64,000 nt of DNA from Flavobacterium turcicum (lineage in GTDB: Bacteria > Bacteroidota > Bacteroidia > Flavobacteriales > Flavobacteriaceae), in NCBI RefSeq assembly GCF_011365745.1, contig NZ_JAAOBY010000002.1:372001-436000 (forward strand). The letters run 5' to 3'. The translations under genes and the position numbers were made by a program. Numbering within the stretch: the first letter of the stretch is position 1; each line of letters opens with the position of its first letter. Shown piece after piece: positions 1-7,661 of the stretch. The notes under the pieces were generated by a model that saw only the letters and a program-made list of their open reading frames with translations, had not been told where the DNA came from and did not search any database.

Positions 1-2
1 GG

Positions 3-455
3 ACAGAAAAGCAAAAAGACTTGTATCAGAATTACTACGAGGAACTGACGAAGGTCAAGGGTGTTATTGCTAATTACCAACGAATAAAGGACATCACCCA
101 AAAGCAAGTTCGTCTCGTTGATGCGTATGAAAGTGCTTGGCGCCTCTTTCAGAAAGACAAGCATTTTAATTCTGGGGAATTGGATTATATGCAAAAAGTC
201 TATTCTGGCATACTAAACGAAAGCATGAAAAATATTGATCAGATTTTTTTAATTCTAAACTCTTTTACTACAACTATGAGTGATTCTGAAAGACTTAAAA
301 TCATCAATTCCGCAGCAGATATGATTGATGCGAACTATGATGATCTTATGCTTTTTAACAGGCAAAATGTACTTTTAAGTTTGCAAAGAGCCAAAACTAA
401 AAGTGATATTGAAGCAATTAAGAAATTTTATGGAATAGTATTACTAAAACCGTGA
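3..455 (+). CDS. TraI-like conjugal transfer protein, C-terminal part
   Basis: The reading frame is open from base 3, so the gene is cut by the window edge. A TTG at 21 is only an internal codon. It is a paralogue of the next two genes: all share a 'YxRVxxIxxxQ'-like segment followed by a 'MSDxER' motif (here MSDSERLKII) and a C-terminal 'LSLQRAK' stretch. The family averages about 210 residues, so roughly 60 N-terminal residues are missing. In Bacteroidetes conjugative elements such proteins (TraI/TerB-like) sit just before traJ and are exported to the periplasm. Their exact role in mating is not known to me. Placement in the family rests on similarity to its neighbours and gene order. Confidence 0.7.
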   Translation, partial: TEKQKDLYQNYYEELTKVKGVIANYQRIKDITQKQVRLVDAYESAWRLFQKDKHFNSGELDYMQKVYSGILNESMKNIDQIFLILNSFTTTMSDSERLKIINSAADMIDANYDDLMLFNRQNVLLSLQRAKTKSDIEAIKKFYGIVLLKP

Positions 456-459
456 AATC

Positions 460-1089
460 ATGAAAAGAATAATTTTATTTCTGCTCTTGGCAGGATTTTC
501 AAATGAAACCATTTCTGCACAGGCCAAACAAAGAAAGGTATTGTTACAACAAATTGCAGCGCTACAAGTGTATATTGGTTATGCTCAAAAAGGCTATTCA
601 ATTACAAAGAACGGACTCCATACTATAAGCGACTTTAAAAGAGGAGAAATTAATCTTCATACAGATTATTTCTCTTCACTAAAACATGTTAACTCAAAAA
701 TTAAAAATTATCAGAGAGTTTCAGAGATACTATCTCTTCAGACTAGCATCATCACAAGTTACAATTTCACTTATGAGCAAATCCAACAAGATGATCTGTT
801 TTATGGAAATGAAAAGGAATACATCAAAAGGGTTTTTGACAGAGTAATTGATAATTGTAAAGTAATAGTTTATGAACTGAATACAGTTATAACAGACAAC
901 CAGTTTCAAATGAGTGATGAGGAGCGAGTGAATCGAATTGATTCCTTGTATCAAGATATGGTTGGGAATTATAGTTTTTGTGAACAGTTTGGAAACCAAA
1001 TCAGATTATTGTCTTTGTCAAGAACTAAAGATCAAATGGATATAAAAATCAGCCACGCTCTGCAAGGCCTTAAAACTAAAATACCATGA
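460..1089 (+). CDS. TraI-like conjugal transfer protein, second paralogue
   Basis: A 209-residue protein with a signal peptide (residues 1-20, ending near ISAQA), so it should act in the periplasm. The body is helical. It carries the family segment NYQRVSEIL around residue 80 and MSDEERVNRIDSLYQDM near residue 150. It starts 4 bases after the previous stop, and its own stop overlaps the next ATG (ATGA, bases 1086-1089), so the three paralogues are translationally coupled. This is the most diverged copy in its last 30 residues. The role in the mating channel is inferred only from position upstream of traJ. Confidence 0.72.
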   Translation: MKRIILFLLLAGFSNETISAQAKQRKVLLQQIAALQVYIGYAQKGYSITKNGLHTISDFKRGEINLHTDYFSSLKHVNSKIKNYQRVSEILSLQTSIITSYNFTYEQIQQDDLFYGNEKEYIKRVFDRVIDNCKVIVYELNTVITDNQFQMSDEERVNRIDSLYQDMVGNYSFCEQFGNQIRLLSLSRTKDQMDIKISHALQGLKTKIP

Positions 1090-1721
1090 AAAAGCTTGTA
1101 AGTATAATAATTATTTTTTTCGGTGTGGTATATCCTCAAAAGACACTTGCTCAATCACAAGAAATGCAACAGTTGGTTCTGAACATTGAAAAACTGGCTC
1201 AGTTCAAGCAAATTCTAAAGGATATGAAAAAAGGGTACGAGATTCTTAACGGTGGCTACAACACTGTAAAAAATCTATCTAAAGGGAATTTCGATTTACA
1301 TAAAAGCTTTCTGGATGCACTGATGCAAGTAAGCCCAACAGTTCGCAACTATAAACGAGTTGGTGATATAATAAATTACCAAGTTCTTTTAGTGAAGGAG
1401 TACAAGTATGCCTTTAACCGATTTAAAAATAGTGGACATTTCACTAATGAGGAGGTAGACTATTTTCAAAGAGTGTATGATAATTTATTTAGGCAAAGCC
1501 TTAGAAATCTCGATGAGTTAACTACAATTATTACAGCTAGTAAGCTCAGGATGTCTGATGACGAGCGATTGGTGGCAATAGACAAGATTTATGCTGATAT
1601 GCAAGAGAAGCTTTTGTTTTTGAGAAGCTTCAATAATAATACTTCAGTCCTTGCTATCCAACGTGCCAAAGAACAGAATGATGTAAACGCTATCCGTAAA
1701 ACAATTCAGTCCAACAATTAA
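1086..1721 (+). CDS. TraI-like conjugal transfer protein, third paralogue
   Basis: A 211-residue exported protein: signal peptide in residues 1-22 (ending TLAQ), then a helical body. The segment NYKRVGDIINYQ lies near residue 90, MSDDERLVAIDKIYADM near 155, and the close is LAIQRAKEQNDV. It most resembles the first, truncated copy. It overlaps the preceding gene by 4 bases and lies 11 bases before traJ. In CTnDOT-type and Sphingobacteria/Flavobacteria elements a TraI protein of this size precedes TraJ, which supports the name. Having three copies in a row is unusual. Confidence 0.75.
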   Translation: MKKLVSIIIIFFGVVYPQKTLAQSQEMQQLVLNIEKLAQFKQILKDMKKGYEILNGGYNTVKNLSKGNFDLHKSFLDALMQVSPTVRNYKRVGDIINYQVLLVKEYKYAFNRFKNSGHFTNEEVDYFQRVYDNLFRQSLRNLDELTTIITASKLRMSDDERLVAIDKIYADMQEKLLFLRSFNNNTSVLAIQRAKEQNDVNAIRKTIQSNN

Positions 1722-1732
1722 AAAATACTACT

Positions 1733-2929
1733 ATGATAAAAATAAGAAAAGCTACATTTCTTGTAGTTATGGGGATTTTGTTGCCTTTTACGACTCAGGC
1801 TCAAGGTTTAGCAGACGATATGAACAGCTTGCATAGTGTTTTGGATCAGTTGTATGACGAGATGATGCCATTGTGCAGTAACTTGTTGGGTGTTGGGCAA
1901 GGAATTGCAGGATTTGGAGCTATCTGGTATATCGCCTCTAGAGTATGGAGGCACATAGCAAGTGCTGAGCCTGTAGATTTTTATCCACTTTTTCGTCCTT
2001 TCGTTATTGGGTTTTGCATTATGATTTTTCCGTCCGTTTTGGATATGATTAATGGGATTATGAAGCCTACAGTTACGGCAACAGCGGCTATGGTTGAAGG
2101 ATCAAATAAGGCTATTGAAGTACTACTACAAAAAAAAGAAGAGGCAATAAAATCATCTGATATGTGGCAAATGTACGTTGGTGCTGATGGTGATGGGGAT
2201 CAAGACAAATGGTACAAATATACTCATGATAACGCTGATCCCAATCAAGAGGGAATGCTTGAAGGAATTGGAAACGATATAAAATTTGCTATGGCAAAGG
2301 CATCTTTTAATTTTCGCAATTCAGTGAAGGAATGGATGAGCGAAGTATTGCGTGTACTTTTTGAAGCAGCTTCACTTTGTATTGATACGCTTCGCACTTT
2401 TCAGCTTGTAGTACTGTCAATATTAGGACCATTGGTTTTTGGAATTGCAGTATTTGACGGCTTTCAACACACACTCAGTGTTTGGCTAGCGCGTTACATC
2501 AATATTTATTTATGGCTGCCAGTAGCAAATATATTTGGGAGTATTATTGGTAAAATTCAGGAAAAGATGCTCGAACTTGATATTTCTCAAGTCAATGATT
2601 ATGGTGCTACTTTTTTTAGCAGAACCGATATGGCTTACTTGGTTTTTATGATCATTGGTATCGTAGGCTATTTTACAGTTCCTTCTGTTGCTAACTATAT
2701 TGTGCATGCTGGCGGTGGTGGAGCATTAAGTCAAAAAGTCACAAGTGTTTTCAGTAATTCTTCAAACACCGCAGTAAACACCGTTTCATCGGGCGCAGGT
2801 ATGGCTGTAGATGCAATGGGAAACGCAGCAGGACGTATGTCGCAAGGAATGTCAGCATCAAGTACCTCGTCACCTTATTTTAAAGACACCGAGAGCTATA
2901 TGGGTGATAAATTAAAAGGAAATTCTTAA
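1733..2929 (+). CDS. traJ: Conjugative transposon protein TraJ
   Basis: A 398-residue polytopic inner-membrane protein, the counterpart of VirB6 in type IV secretion. It starts with a cleavable signal (ending near TTQAQG). Hydrophobic segments follow around residues 50-70, 90-108, 225-242, 258-275 and 300-325. A hydrophilic loop at about 140-170 contains a short Asp/Gly-rich stretch (GADGDGDQDK). The tail is Gly/Ser/Thr-rich. Length, topology and position between the TraI-like genes and traK match the Bacteroidetes TraJ family. It probably forms the inner-membrane part of the DNA-transfer channel. Confidence 0.88.
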   Translation: MIKIRKATFLVVMGILLPFTTQAQGLADDMNSLHSVLDQLYDEMMPLCSNLLGVGQGIAGFGAIWYIASRVWRHIASAEPVDFYPLFRPFVIGFCIMIFPSVLDMINGIMKPTVTATAAMVEGSNKAIEVLLQKKEEAIKSSDMWQMYVGADGDGDQDKWYKYTHDNADPNQEGMLEGIGNDIKFAMAKASFNFRNSVKEWMSEVLRVLFEAASLCIDTLRTFQLVVLSILGPLVFGIAVFDGFQHTLSVWLARYINIYLWLPVANIFGSIIGKIQEKMLELDISQVNDYGATFFSRTDMAYLVFMIIGIVGYFTVPSVANYIVHAGGGGALSQKVTSVFSNSSNTAVNTVSSGAGMAVDAMGNAAGRMSQGMSASSTSSPYFKDTESYMGDKLKGNS

Positions 2930-2946
2930 TCAATAATTGAAGTATT

Positions 2947-3567
2947 ATGTTTAATAAAATAAAAAATATTGATACCGCCTTTCGTCACGTTCGCAGCTTT
3001 ACAATGTTGGTCATAACTGGATGCATCATAATCTCTTGCTTTGCACTTTACAAAAGTTTTACGCTGGTCTCACAAATGCAGGAGAAGGTATATATACTGG
3101 CAAATGGAAAAGCTCTTGAGGCCTATGCTTCTGATAGAAAAGATAACATACCAGTTGAAGCACGCGATCATGTCATGACTTTTCATAAATTTTTCTTTAC
3201 CCTCGATCCAGACGATAAAGTAATCAAAACAAATGTTACTAAGGCGCTGTATATGGCTGATGAAAGTGCCAAACGCATTTATGATGACCTAAAAGAAAAT
3301 GGCTATTACGCTGGCATAATCTCAGGCAATGTTAGTCAAACAATACAAGTGGACAGTGTTACGGTGGATATTAATGAGTATCCCTATTTATTTAGATGTT
3401 ATGCAACTCAAAATATTATCCGCACTACAAGTATTGCTTACCGCAGTCTGATAACCGAAGGTAGTCTTCGGAATGTGTCAAGAAGTGACAACAATCCACA
3501 TGGTTTTTTGATTGAAAAATGGAATACTATTGAAAATCGTGATTTAAGTAGCGAAAACAGAAAATAA
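2947..3567 (+). CDS. traK: Conjugative transposon protein TraK
   Basis: A 206-residue bitopic protein: short cytoplasmic N-terminus, one membrane segment at residues 19-40, then a periplasmic domain. Size and layout match Bacteroidetes TraK, a VirB8-like bridge component. The family-typical stretch HDVMTFHKFFFTLDPDDK is present with one difference (HVMTFHKFFFTLDPDD, about residues 78-93), as is the Arg-rich end of the domain (LIEKWNTIENRDL). It lies 17 bases after traJ. It should contact TraJ and TraM in the inner-membrane complex. Confidence 0.88.
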   Translation: MFNKIKNIDTAFRHVRSFTMLVITGCIIISCFALYKSFTLVSQMQEKVYILANGKALEAYASDRKDNIPVEARDHVMTFHKFFFTLDPDDKVIKTNVTKALYMADESAKRIYDDLKENGYYAGIISGNVSQTIQVDSVTVDINEYPYLFRCYATQNIIRTTSIAYRSLITEGSLRNVSRSDNNPHGFLIEKWNTIENRDLSSENRK

Positions 3568-3581
3568 TAAAAGTAACAATT

Positions 3582-4073
3582 ATGAAATTTTCATTTAAAA
3601 AGAAGCATAAAATTAAGGCTAAAGACGAACCTAATTTAAAGGGTCATTTAATACAAAAAATTAATGAAGCCATTATTAGATTGCAATGCAAATGTGCGCA
3701 TTGGTTAGAAGTTAAGACAGCACATTTATCACCCAAAAGCTGGATCGTATTACTAGTATGTTTTGTAGGAGTTACAGGTACTTGTTGCATTTATGTAATA
3801 AATGGTAGTTTTTCAAATACAGACAATGCGATGCATATCGTAAAAATGACTAAAACCAAAGCCACACAACCTAAAAAGGATCTCTTTAAAAGTGATATTC
3901 CTGTTAGTAAGACAGAATTTGAAAAAATTATTCATTTTCGAAAATACATGGATAGCTTGGGACGAAGTACAACAGGAAAAATACTTTATGATAGGATTGC
4001 GCGCAATCGTCCTGGACTTTTAGATAGTCTTTCAATGATAGAAAATTATTATTACTCACAATTTAAAAATTAA
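3582..4073 (+). CDS. Small membrane protein in the traL position
   Basis: A 163-residue protein with a very basic N-terminus (MKFSFKKKHKIKAK), one membrane segment at about residues 54-74 containing a Cys pair, and a periplasmic tail ending in a helical stretch with SLGRSTTGKILYD. It fills the place of traL between traK and traM, 14 and 4 bases from its neighbours, so it is surely part of the tra operon. I do not recognise the sequence itself beyond that. A role as a membrane accessory of the TraK-TraM complex is inference from position. Confidence 0.6.
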   Translation: MKFSFKKKHKIKAKDEPNLKGHLIQKINEAIIRLQCKCAHWLEVKTAHLSPKSWIVLLVCFVGVTGTCCIYVINGSFSNTDNAMHIVKMTKTKATQPKKDLFKSDIPVSKTEFEKIIHFRKYMDSLGRSTTGKILYDRIARNRPGLLDSLSMIENYYYSQFKN

Positions 4074-4077
4074 AATT

Positions 4078-5388
4078 ATGGAACAAAAAACAAAATCTCC
4101 TAAAATGTTAAGACAGCGTAAAATGTTATTGGTGCTTCCGTTATTAGTTTTACCTTTTGTAACAGCTCTATTTTGGGCGCTAGGTGGAGGAAAATTCGAT
4201 GCATCAAAGGAACAAAAAACAGAAAAAAAGGGTTTTAATTTGAAATTACCTGATGCTAACTTAAAAGAAGGACAAGCATTAGATAAAATGAACTATTATG
4301 ATCAAGCAGCACTTGATTCTATAAAGCTTAAGGAACTCATTGAAAAAGATCCAAACTATTTGGGGCAAAATTTTATCGAGGACTCAATTCCTATTGCAAG
4401 CGATGTGCCTTCAGCTGGTTCCGATTTTAACAATAGTAGTAAAGGATTAAAAAGCACCATAAATCGGGATCTTAACGAAGAAAAAGTTCGTAAAAAACTA
4501 GAAGCACTACAAAAAGTAATTGCCAATCCTGTAGTTTCCACAAATGAAAATTTAGATAGTGATACGTATGAAAGTATAAATACCGGTCCTACAAGTTCAA
4601 GTGAGGTTGACAGACTGGAAGAAATGATGCAATCTGTGAATACTACAAGTGGAGATCAAGATCCAGAATTACAACAACTCAGTGGCATGCTTGAAAGTAT
4701 TCTTGATATCCAACATCCAGATAGGGTACAAGAAAAAATTCGGAAAGCTTCGGAGACAAATCGAGGACAAGTATTTTCCATAAGTACTACATATGATGAA
4801 AATGTTATCTCTTCATTGGAAAAGCCTTATCCAAGACCTAGTGGTGTTGAACGTCAATCCAGCCTAAACGGATTTTATTCTTTAGATGAAAATGAAGTTT
4901 CAGATGCTGTGCAAAATGCCGTTGAGGCAGTTGTACACGAAACGCAAACCATTGTAAATGGATCAACCGTTAAGTTACGACTTTCAAATGCTATTTTCAT
5001 CAATGGGGTAAAGATTCCAAAGAACCATTTTGTATTCGGAGTAGCTTCCTTAAAAGGTGAAAGGTTAGCTATTACTATTGATAATTTGCGCTATAATAAT
5101 GCTTTATTTCCTGTTGATCTATCAGTATTTGATCTAGATGGACTTAGTGGTATTTATATTCCTGGCGCCATTAATAGAGATGTAGCTAAAGCATCTGCCG
5201 ACCGTTCTATGCAAACTTTAGGCGTTGCATCGCTTGATGATTCTTGGGGTGCACAAGCAGCTGGAGCGGGAATTGAAGCGGCAAAAAATCTACTCAGCAA
5301 AAAAGTGAAACTTGTAAAAGTAGTTGTAAAATCGGGCTACAAAGTCCTTTTATATGATGAAAAGCAACAACAACAAAAATCTAATTAA
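4078..5388 (+). CDS. traM: Conjugative transposon protein TraM
   Basis: A 436-residue VirB10-like protein. It has a short cytoplasmic N-terminus with the KMLRQRKML motif, a membrane helix at about residues 16-36 ending in LGGGK, a long hydrophilic low-complexity periplasmic spacer (about 45-270), and a C-terminal beta-rich domain. That domain includes 'VKLRLSNAIFINGVKIPK' and 'VDLSVFDLDGLSGIYIPG' and ends near residue 436. These C-terminal strings are typical of Bacteroidetes TraM. It is expected to span the periplasm and link the inner-membrane complex to TraN at the outer membrane. Confidence 0.9.
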   Translation: MEQKTKSPKMLRQRKMLLVLPLLVLPFVTALFWALGGGKFDASKEQKTEKKGFNLKLPDANLKEGQALDKMNYYDQAALDSIKLKELIEKDPNYLGQNFIEDSIPIASDVPSAGSDFNNSSKGLKSTINRDLNEEKVRKKLEALQKVIANPVVSTNENLDSDTYESINTGPTSSSEVDRLEEMMQSVNTTSGDQDPELQQLSGMLESILDIQHPDRVQEKIRKASETNRGQVFSISTTYDENVISSLEKPYPRPSGVERQSSLNGFYSLDENEVSDAVQNAVEAVVHETQTIVNGSTVKLRLSNAIFINGVKIPKNHFVFGVASLKGERLAITIDNLRYNNALFPVDLSVFDLDGLSGIYIPGAINRDVAKASADRSMQTLGVASLDDSWGAQAAGAGIEAAKNLLSKKVKLVKVVVKSGYKVLLYDEKQQQQKSN

Positions 5389-5396
5389 AAATAAAA

Positions 5397-6251
5397 ATGA
5401 AAAATATGAAAAATTTCAATGTATTGGTAATGGTATATTTTTTACTTATTACTATGAGCGCCATGGCGCAACAAACTCTTAAAAAGCATTTCTTTAAAAT
5501 TGAGCCGGATTCTCTAACGATTGGGTTTTCAAAAACCAGCAATATCATTTTTCCTTTTGCGATTAAAAGTTTCGATAAAGGAAGTCAAGATGTATTGGTT
5601 CAAAAAGCTAAAGGAGTTGAAAACATCCTTCAAATCAAGGCAGCTCAGCAAGGGTTTCTAGAAACCAACCTTACTGTGGTTACTGCTGACGGAGTGCTGT
5701 ATTCTTTTGTCCTAAATTATGATGAGAATGCGCCAATATTGAATCTTTCTGTCAATAAGAATAAATCCGAAGGTCAAGAACTATTTTTTTCACCAGATTC
5801 TGTAAACGAGAAAGAGGTTCAGGAATATTCCAAATTGTCTTTTTACGATAAAAAAAAATTGCGAGGTGCAAAAGAAAGTAAATATAAGATTGCTTTTGAA
5901 CTGAATGGAATTTTTGTAAAAGATAATGTTATGTATTACAGGATAACCGTTACCAATAATTCTAAAATCAACTATGATATTGACCAACTTCGTCTTTTTA
6001 TACATGACACTAAGAAAATAAAACGTACCGCTTCGCAAGAAATTGAAATTATTCCAATTTATATTCTGAATGATGTACCACAAATTAAATTTGAGTCCGA
6101 AAATGCATTTGTATATGCCCTTCCGAAATTTACAATTCCAGAGCAAAAACACCTTGTCTTACAGCTAATAGAAAAGAATGGTGGCAGAAATTTAGAATTA
6201 CATATAAAGAACAAGAAACTTATGAAAGTTAAAGTTCTTACAACACTTTAA
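5397..6251 (+). CDS. traN: Conjugative transposon protein TraN
   Basis: A 284-residue exported protein with a signal peptide (ending AMAQQ). It is similar in size and layout to Bacteroidetes TraN (DUF4138), the VirB9-like outer-membrane partner of TraM. Motifs seen include 'KTSNIIFPFAIKSFDKGS' and, in the C-terminal half, 'VTNNSKINYDIDQLRLFI', which is the conserved strand region of the family. Two Met codons (5397 and 5406) can start the signal peptide; either works. Eight bases separate it from traM. Confidence 0.88.
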   Translation: MKNMKNFNVLVMVYFLLITMSAMAQQTLKKHFFKIEPDSLTIGFSKTSNIIFPFAIKSFDKGSQDVLVQKAKGVENILQIKAAQQGFLETNLTVVTADGVLYSFVLNYDENAPILNLSVNKNKSEGQELFFSPDSVNEKEVQEYSKLSFYDKKKLRGAKESKYKIAFELNGIFVKDNVMYYRITVTNNSKINYDIDQLRLFIHDTKKIKRTASQEIEIIPIYILNDVPQIKFESENAFVYALPKFTIPEQKHLVLQLIEKNGGRNLELHIKNKKLMKVKVLTTL

Positions 6252-6277
6252 ATTTATAATCATTTAAAATAAAGATC

Positions 6278-7075
6278 ATGAACGAGAAAAATTTTGAATA
6301 CTTAAGAGACCAGATTAAGTACACCGGTTTCGGTGAAGGATTGGAAAGCGAACTGAAAGCGAAAATGCAGAAAGAAGAACCTAGTTTCACTTTGAACCAT
6401 AATGCGCAATATGGAAATAGTACTACTGTTGCTACATTGAATTTTAAAAAATCAGAGCAAAGCGATATGTATTTCTTTAATTCCTATAAAGTTGAATTGC
6501 AAAAAGAAGGAACAAAAGAAGCGCTAGAACAAACTTTCTATATTAATAAAGGAAGTAATATTACAATGAAAGAAGCTTTTAATTTGATGGAAGGAAGAGC
6601 TGTAAATAAAGATCTTACAAACAAAGAAGGGGAACTTTATAATGCTTGGGTGCAAATGGATTTTAAGCAACCAGAAACCAATGGAAACTTCAAATTAAAC
6701 CAATACCATCAAAATTATGGTTACGATCTTGAAGCTACATTGTCCAAACATCCAATCAAAGAATTAGAAAATCCTAAATTCAAAGAGGATCTTATGGATT
6801 CTATGAAAAAAGGAAACTTACAATCTGCTACTTTTTTAAAAGAGGGAAACGAAGTCAAACAGTATATTGAAGCAAGTCCACAGTTCAAAACAATCAATAT
6901 ATATGATGGTAATATGCAACGAGTGGATAATCGGCAGTCTACAGACGAAAAGCAGTCAGAAGGAGAAAAAACTGCTGTAAAACAAGATAGTAAAAAGAAT
7001 AGTCAAAGTGTGGACGATGATGGTCCTGAGGTGCCAAAGGAAAGTAAGAAGAGAAAAAAAAGTCAGTCTTTATAA
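6278..7075 (+). CDS. Mobile-element protein of the DUF3945-like type
   Basis: A 265-residue soluble protein without signal peptide. Residues about 180-215 (KKGNLQSATFLKEGNEVKQ, then EASPQFKTINIYDGNMQRV) resemble the repeated unit that, from memory, occurs in DUF3945/DUF4099 proteins of Bacteroidetes mobile elements. The last 50 residues are charged and low-complexity, ending in a basic SKKRKKSQSL tail. It lies between traN and the recombinase module, where CTnDOT-type elements would have traO. It probably works in the cytoplasm on DNA or RNA, but no catalytic motif is visible. A function cannot be assigned. Confidence 0.6.
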   Translation: MNEKNFEYLRDQIKYTGFGEGLESELKAKMQKEEPSFTLNHNAQYGNSTTVATLNFKKSEQSDMYFFNSYKVELQKEGTKEALEQTFYINKGSNITMKEAFNLMEGRAVNKDLTNKEGELYNAWVQMDFKQPETNGNFKLNQYHQNYGYDLEATLSKHPIKELENPKFKEDLMDSMKKGNLQSATFLKEGNEVKQYIEASPQFKTINIYDGNMQRVDNRQSTDEKQSEGEKTAVKQDSKKNSQSVDDDGPEVPKESKKRKKSQSL

Positions 7076-7080
7076 TTTTT

Positions 7081-7362
7081 ATGGAAACATTAAAGCCTTT
7101 ATCTGATTTCTTTATAGCAATAGAGAACGATTATCGTATCAGTATAACACATATTGGTATTTATGCTGCATTGCTTCAATTTAGAGTCAATAAAGGCTTT
7201 GTAAACCCAATTCACGCGTACCGATATGAAATTATGAAAATCGCCAAAATATCAGGTCCAGTTACTTATCATAAATGCATACGTGAGCTAAGTGAGTACG
7301 GTTATATTAATTATATAGCCAAGCGCAATAAAAAGCAACCAAGTACAATTTATTTTCCTTGA
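7081..7362 (+). CDS. Small winged-helix-like protein of conjugative elements
   Basis: A 93-residue protein. It begins with 'LSDFFIAIENDYRISITHIG' and then has 'HAYRYEIMKIAKISGPVTYH', a helix-turn-helix-like stretch, followed by 'IRELSEYGYINYI', typical of a winged-helix recognition wing. I recall close relatives as small replication or transcription regulators next to tra genes in Bacteroidetes elements. It begins 5 bases after the previous gene. A probable DNA-binding role is inferred from the fold; its target is unknown. Confidence 0.65.
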   Translation: METLKPLSDFFIAIENDYRISITHIGIYAALLQFRVNKGFVNPIHAYRYEIMKIAKISGPVTYHKCIRELSEYGYINYIAKRNKKQPSTIYFP

Positions 7363-7396
7363 TGAAAAATGAAATTAATATTAACTAAAGTAACTT

Positions 7397-7417
7397 AAGC
7401 CCGTTCCGCGGGCTTTT
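7397..7417 (+). terminator. Intrinsic terminator after the tra operon
   Basis: A 7-bp perfect stem AAGCCCG/CGGGCTT with a 5-base loop, followed by T residues. It lies 35 bases after the 93-residue gene and just before the strong ribosome-binding site of the next gene. It could end the tra transcript or act as a leader attenuator for the recombinase module. Confidence 0.75.
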
Positions 7418-7428
7418 GCTATCAATAG

Positions 7429-7438
7429 AAGGAGGTGA
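7429..7438 (+). promoter_or_regulatory. Extended Shine-Dalgarno site
   Basis: AAGGAGGTGA lies 3 bases before the ATG at 7442 and matches the anti-Shine-Dalgarno end of 16S rRNA over 10 bases. Other genes in the window lack such sites, as is normal for Bacteroidetes. It decides the start of the 61-residue gene. Its spacing measured from GGAGG is about 7 bases. Confidence 0.7.
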
Positions 7439-7441
7439 AGG

Positions 7442-7627
7442 ATGAAAAATGAGGAGATTGTTAGAATTACACCGCAAAAAGCTATGGAATTATTAATTAA
7501 AGATGGTTATGACCTAAATATAGAACAAGTCACAGAAGTTCTAGATTTTTTATACGAAATGGCTGAAATAGTGGTTGATACGTATTTAGATAAAGAAAAT
7601 ATTGTAAATTTACAAATAATTATTTAA
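7442..7627 (+). CDS. Small helical protein preceding the recombinase
   Basis: A 61-residue acidic helical protein (ITPQKAMELLIKDGYDLNIE, then VTEVLDFLYEMAEIVVD). I recall short proteins of this pattern directly upstream of serine recombinases in Bacteroidetes, but no function is known to me. It ends 34 bases before the recombinase ATG, so both are probably on one transcript. The start is fixed by the extended ribosome-binding site. It could be an accessory or directionality factor, which is pure inference from position and size. Confidence 0.65.
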   Translation: MKNEEIVRITPQKAMELLIKDGYDLNIEQVTEVLDFLYEMAEIVVDTYLDKENIVNLQIII

Positions 7628-7661
7628 GTAAAAACTTGTTAAAAATATTAACTGTAATAGT

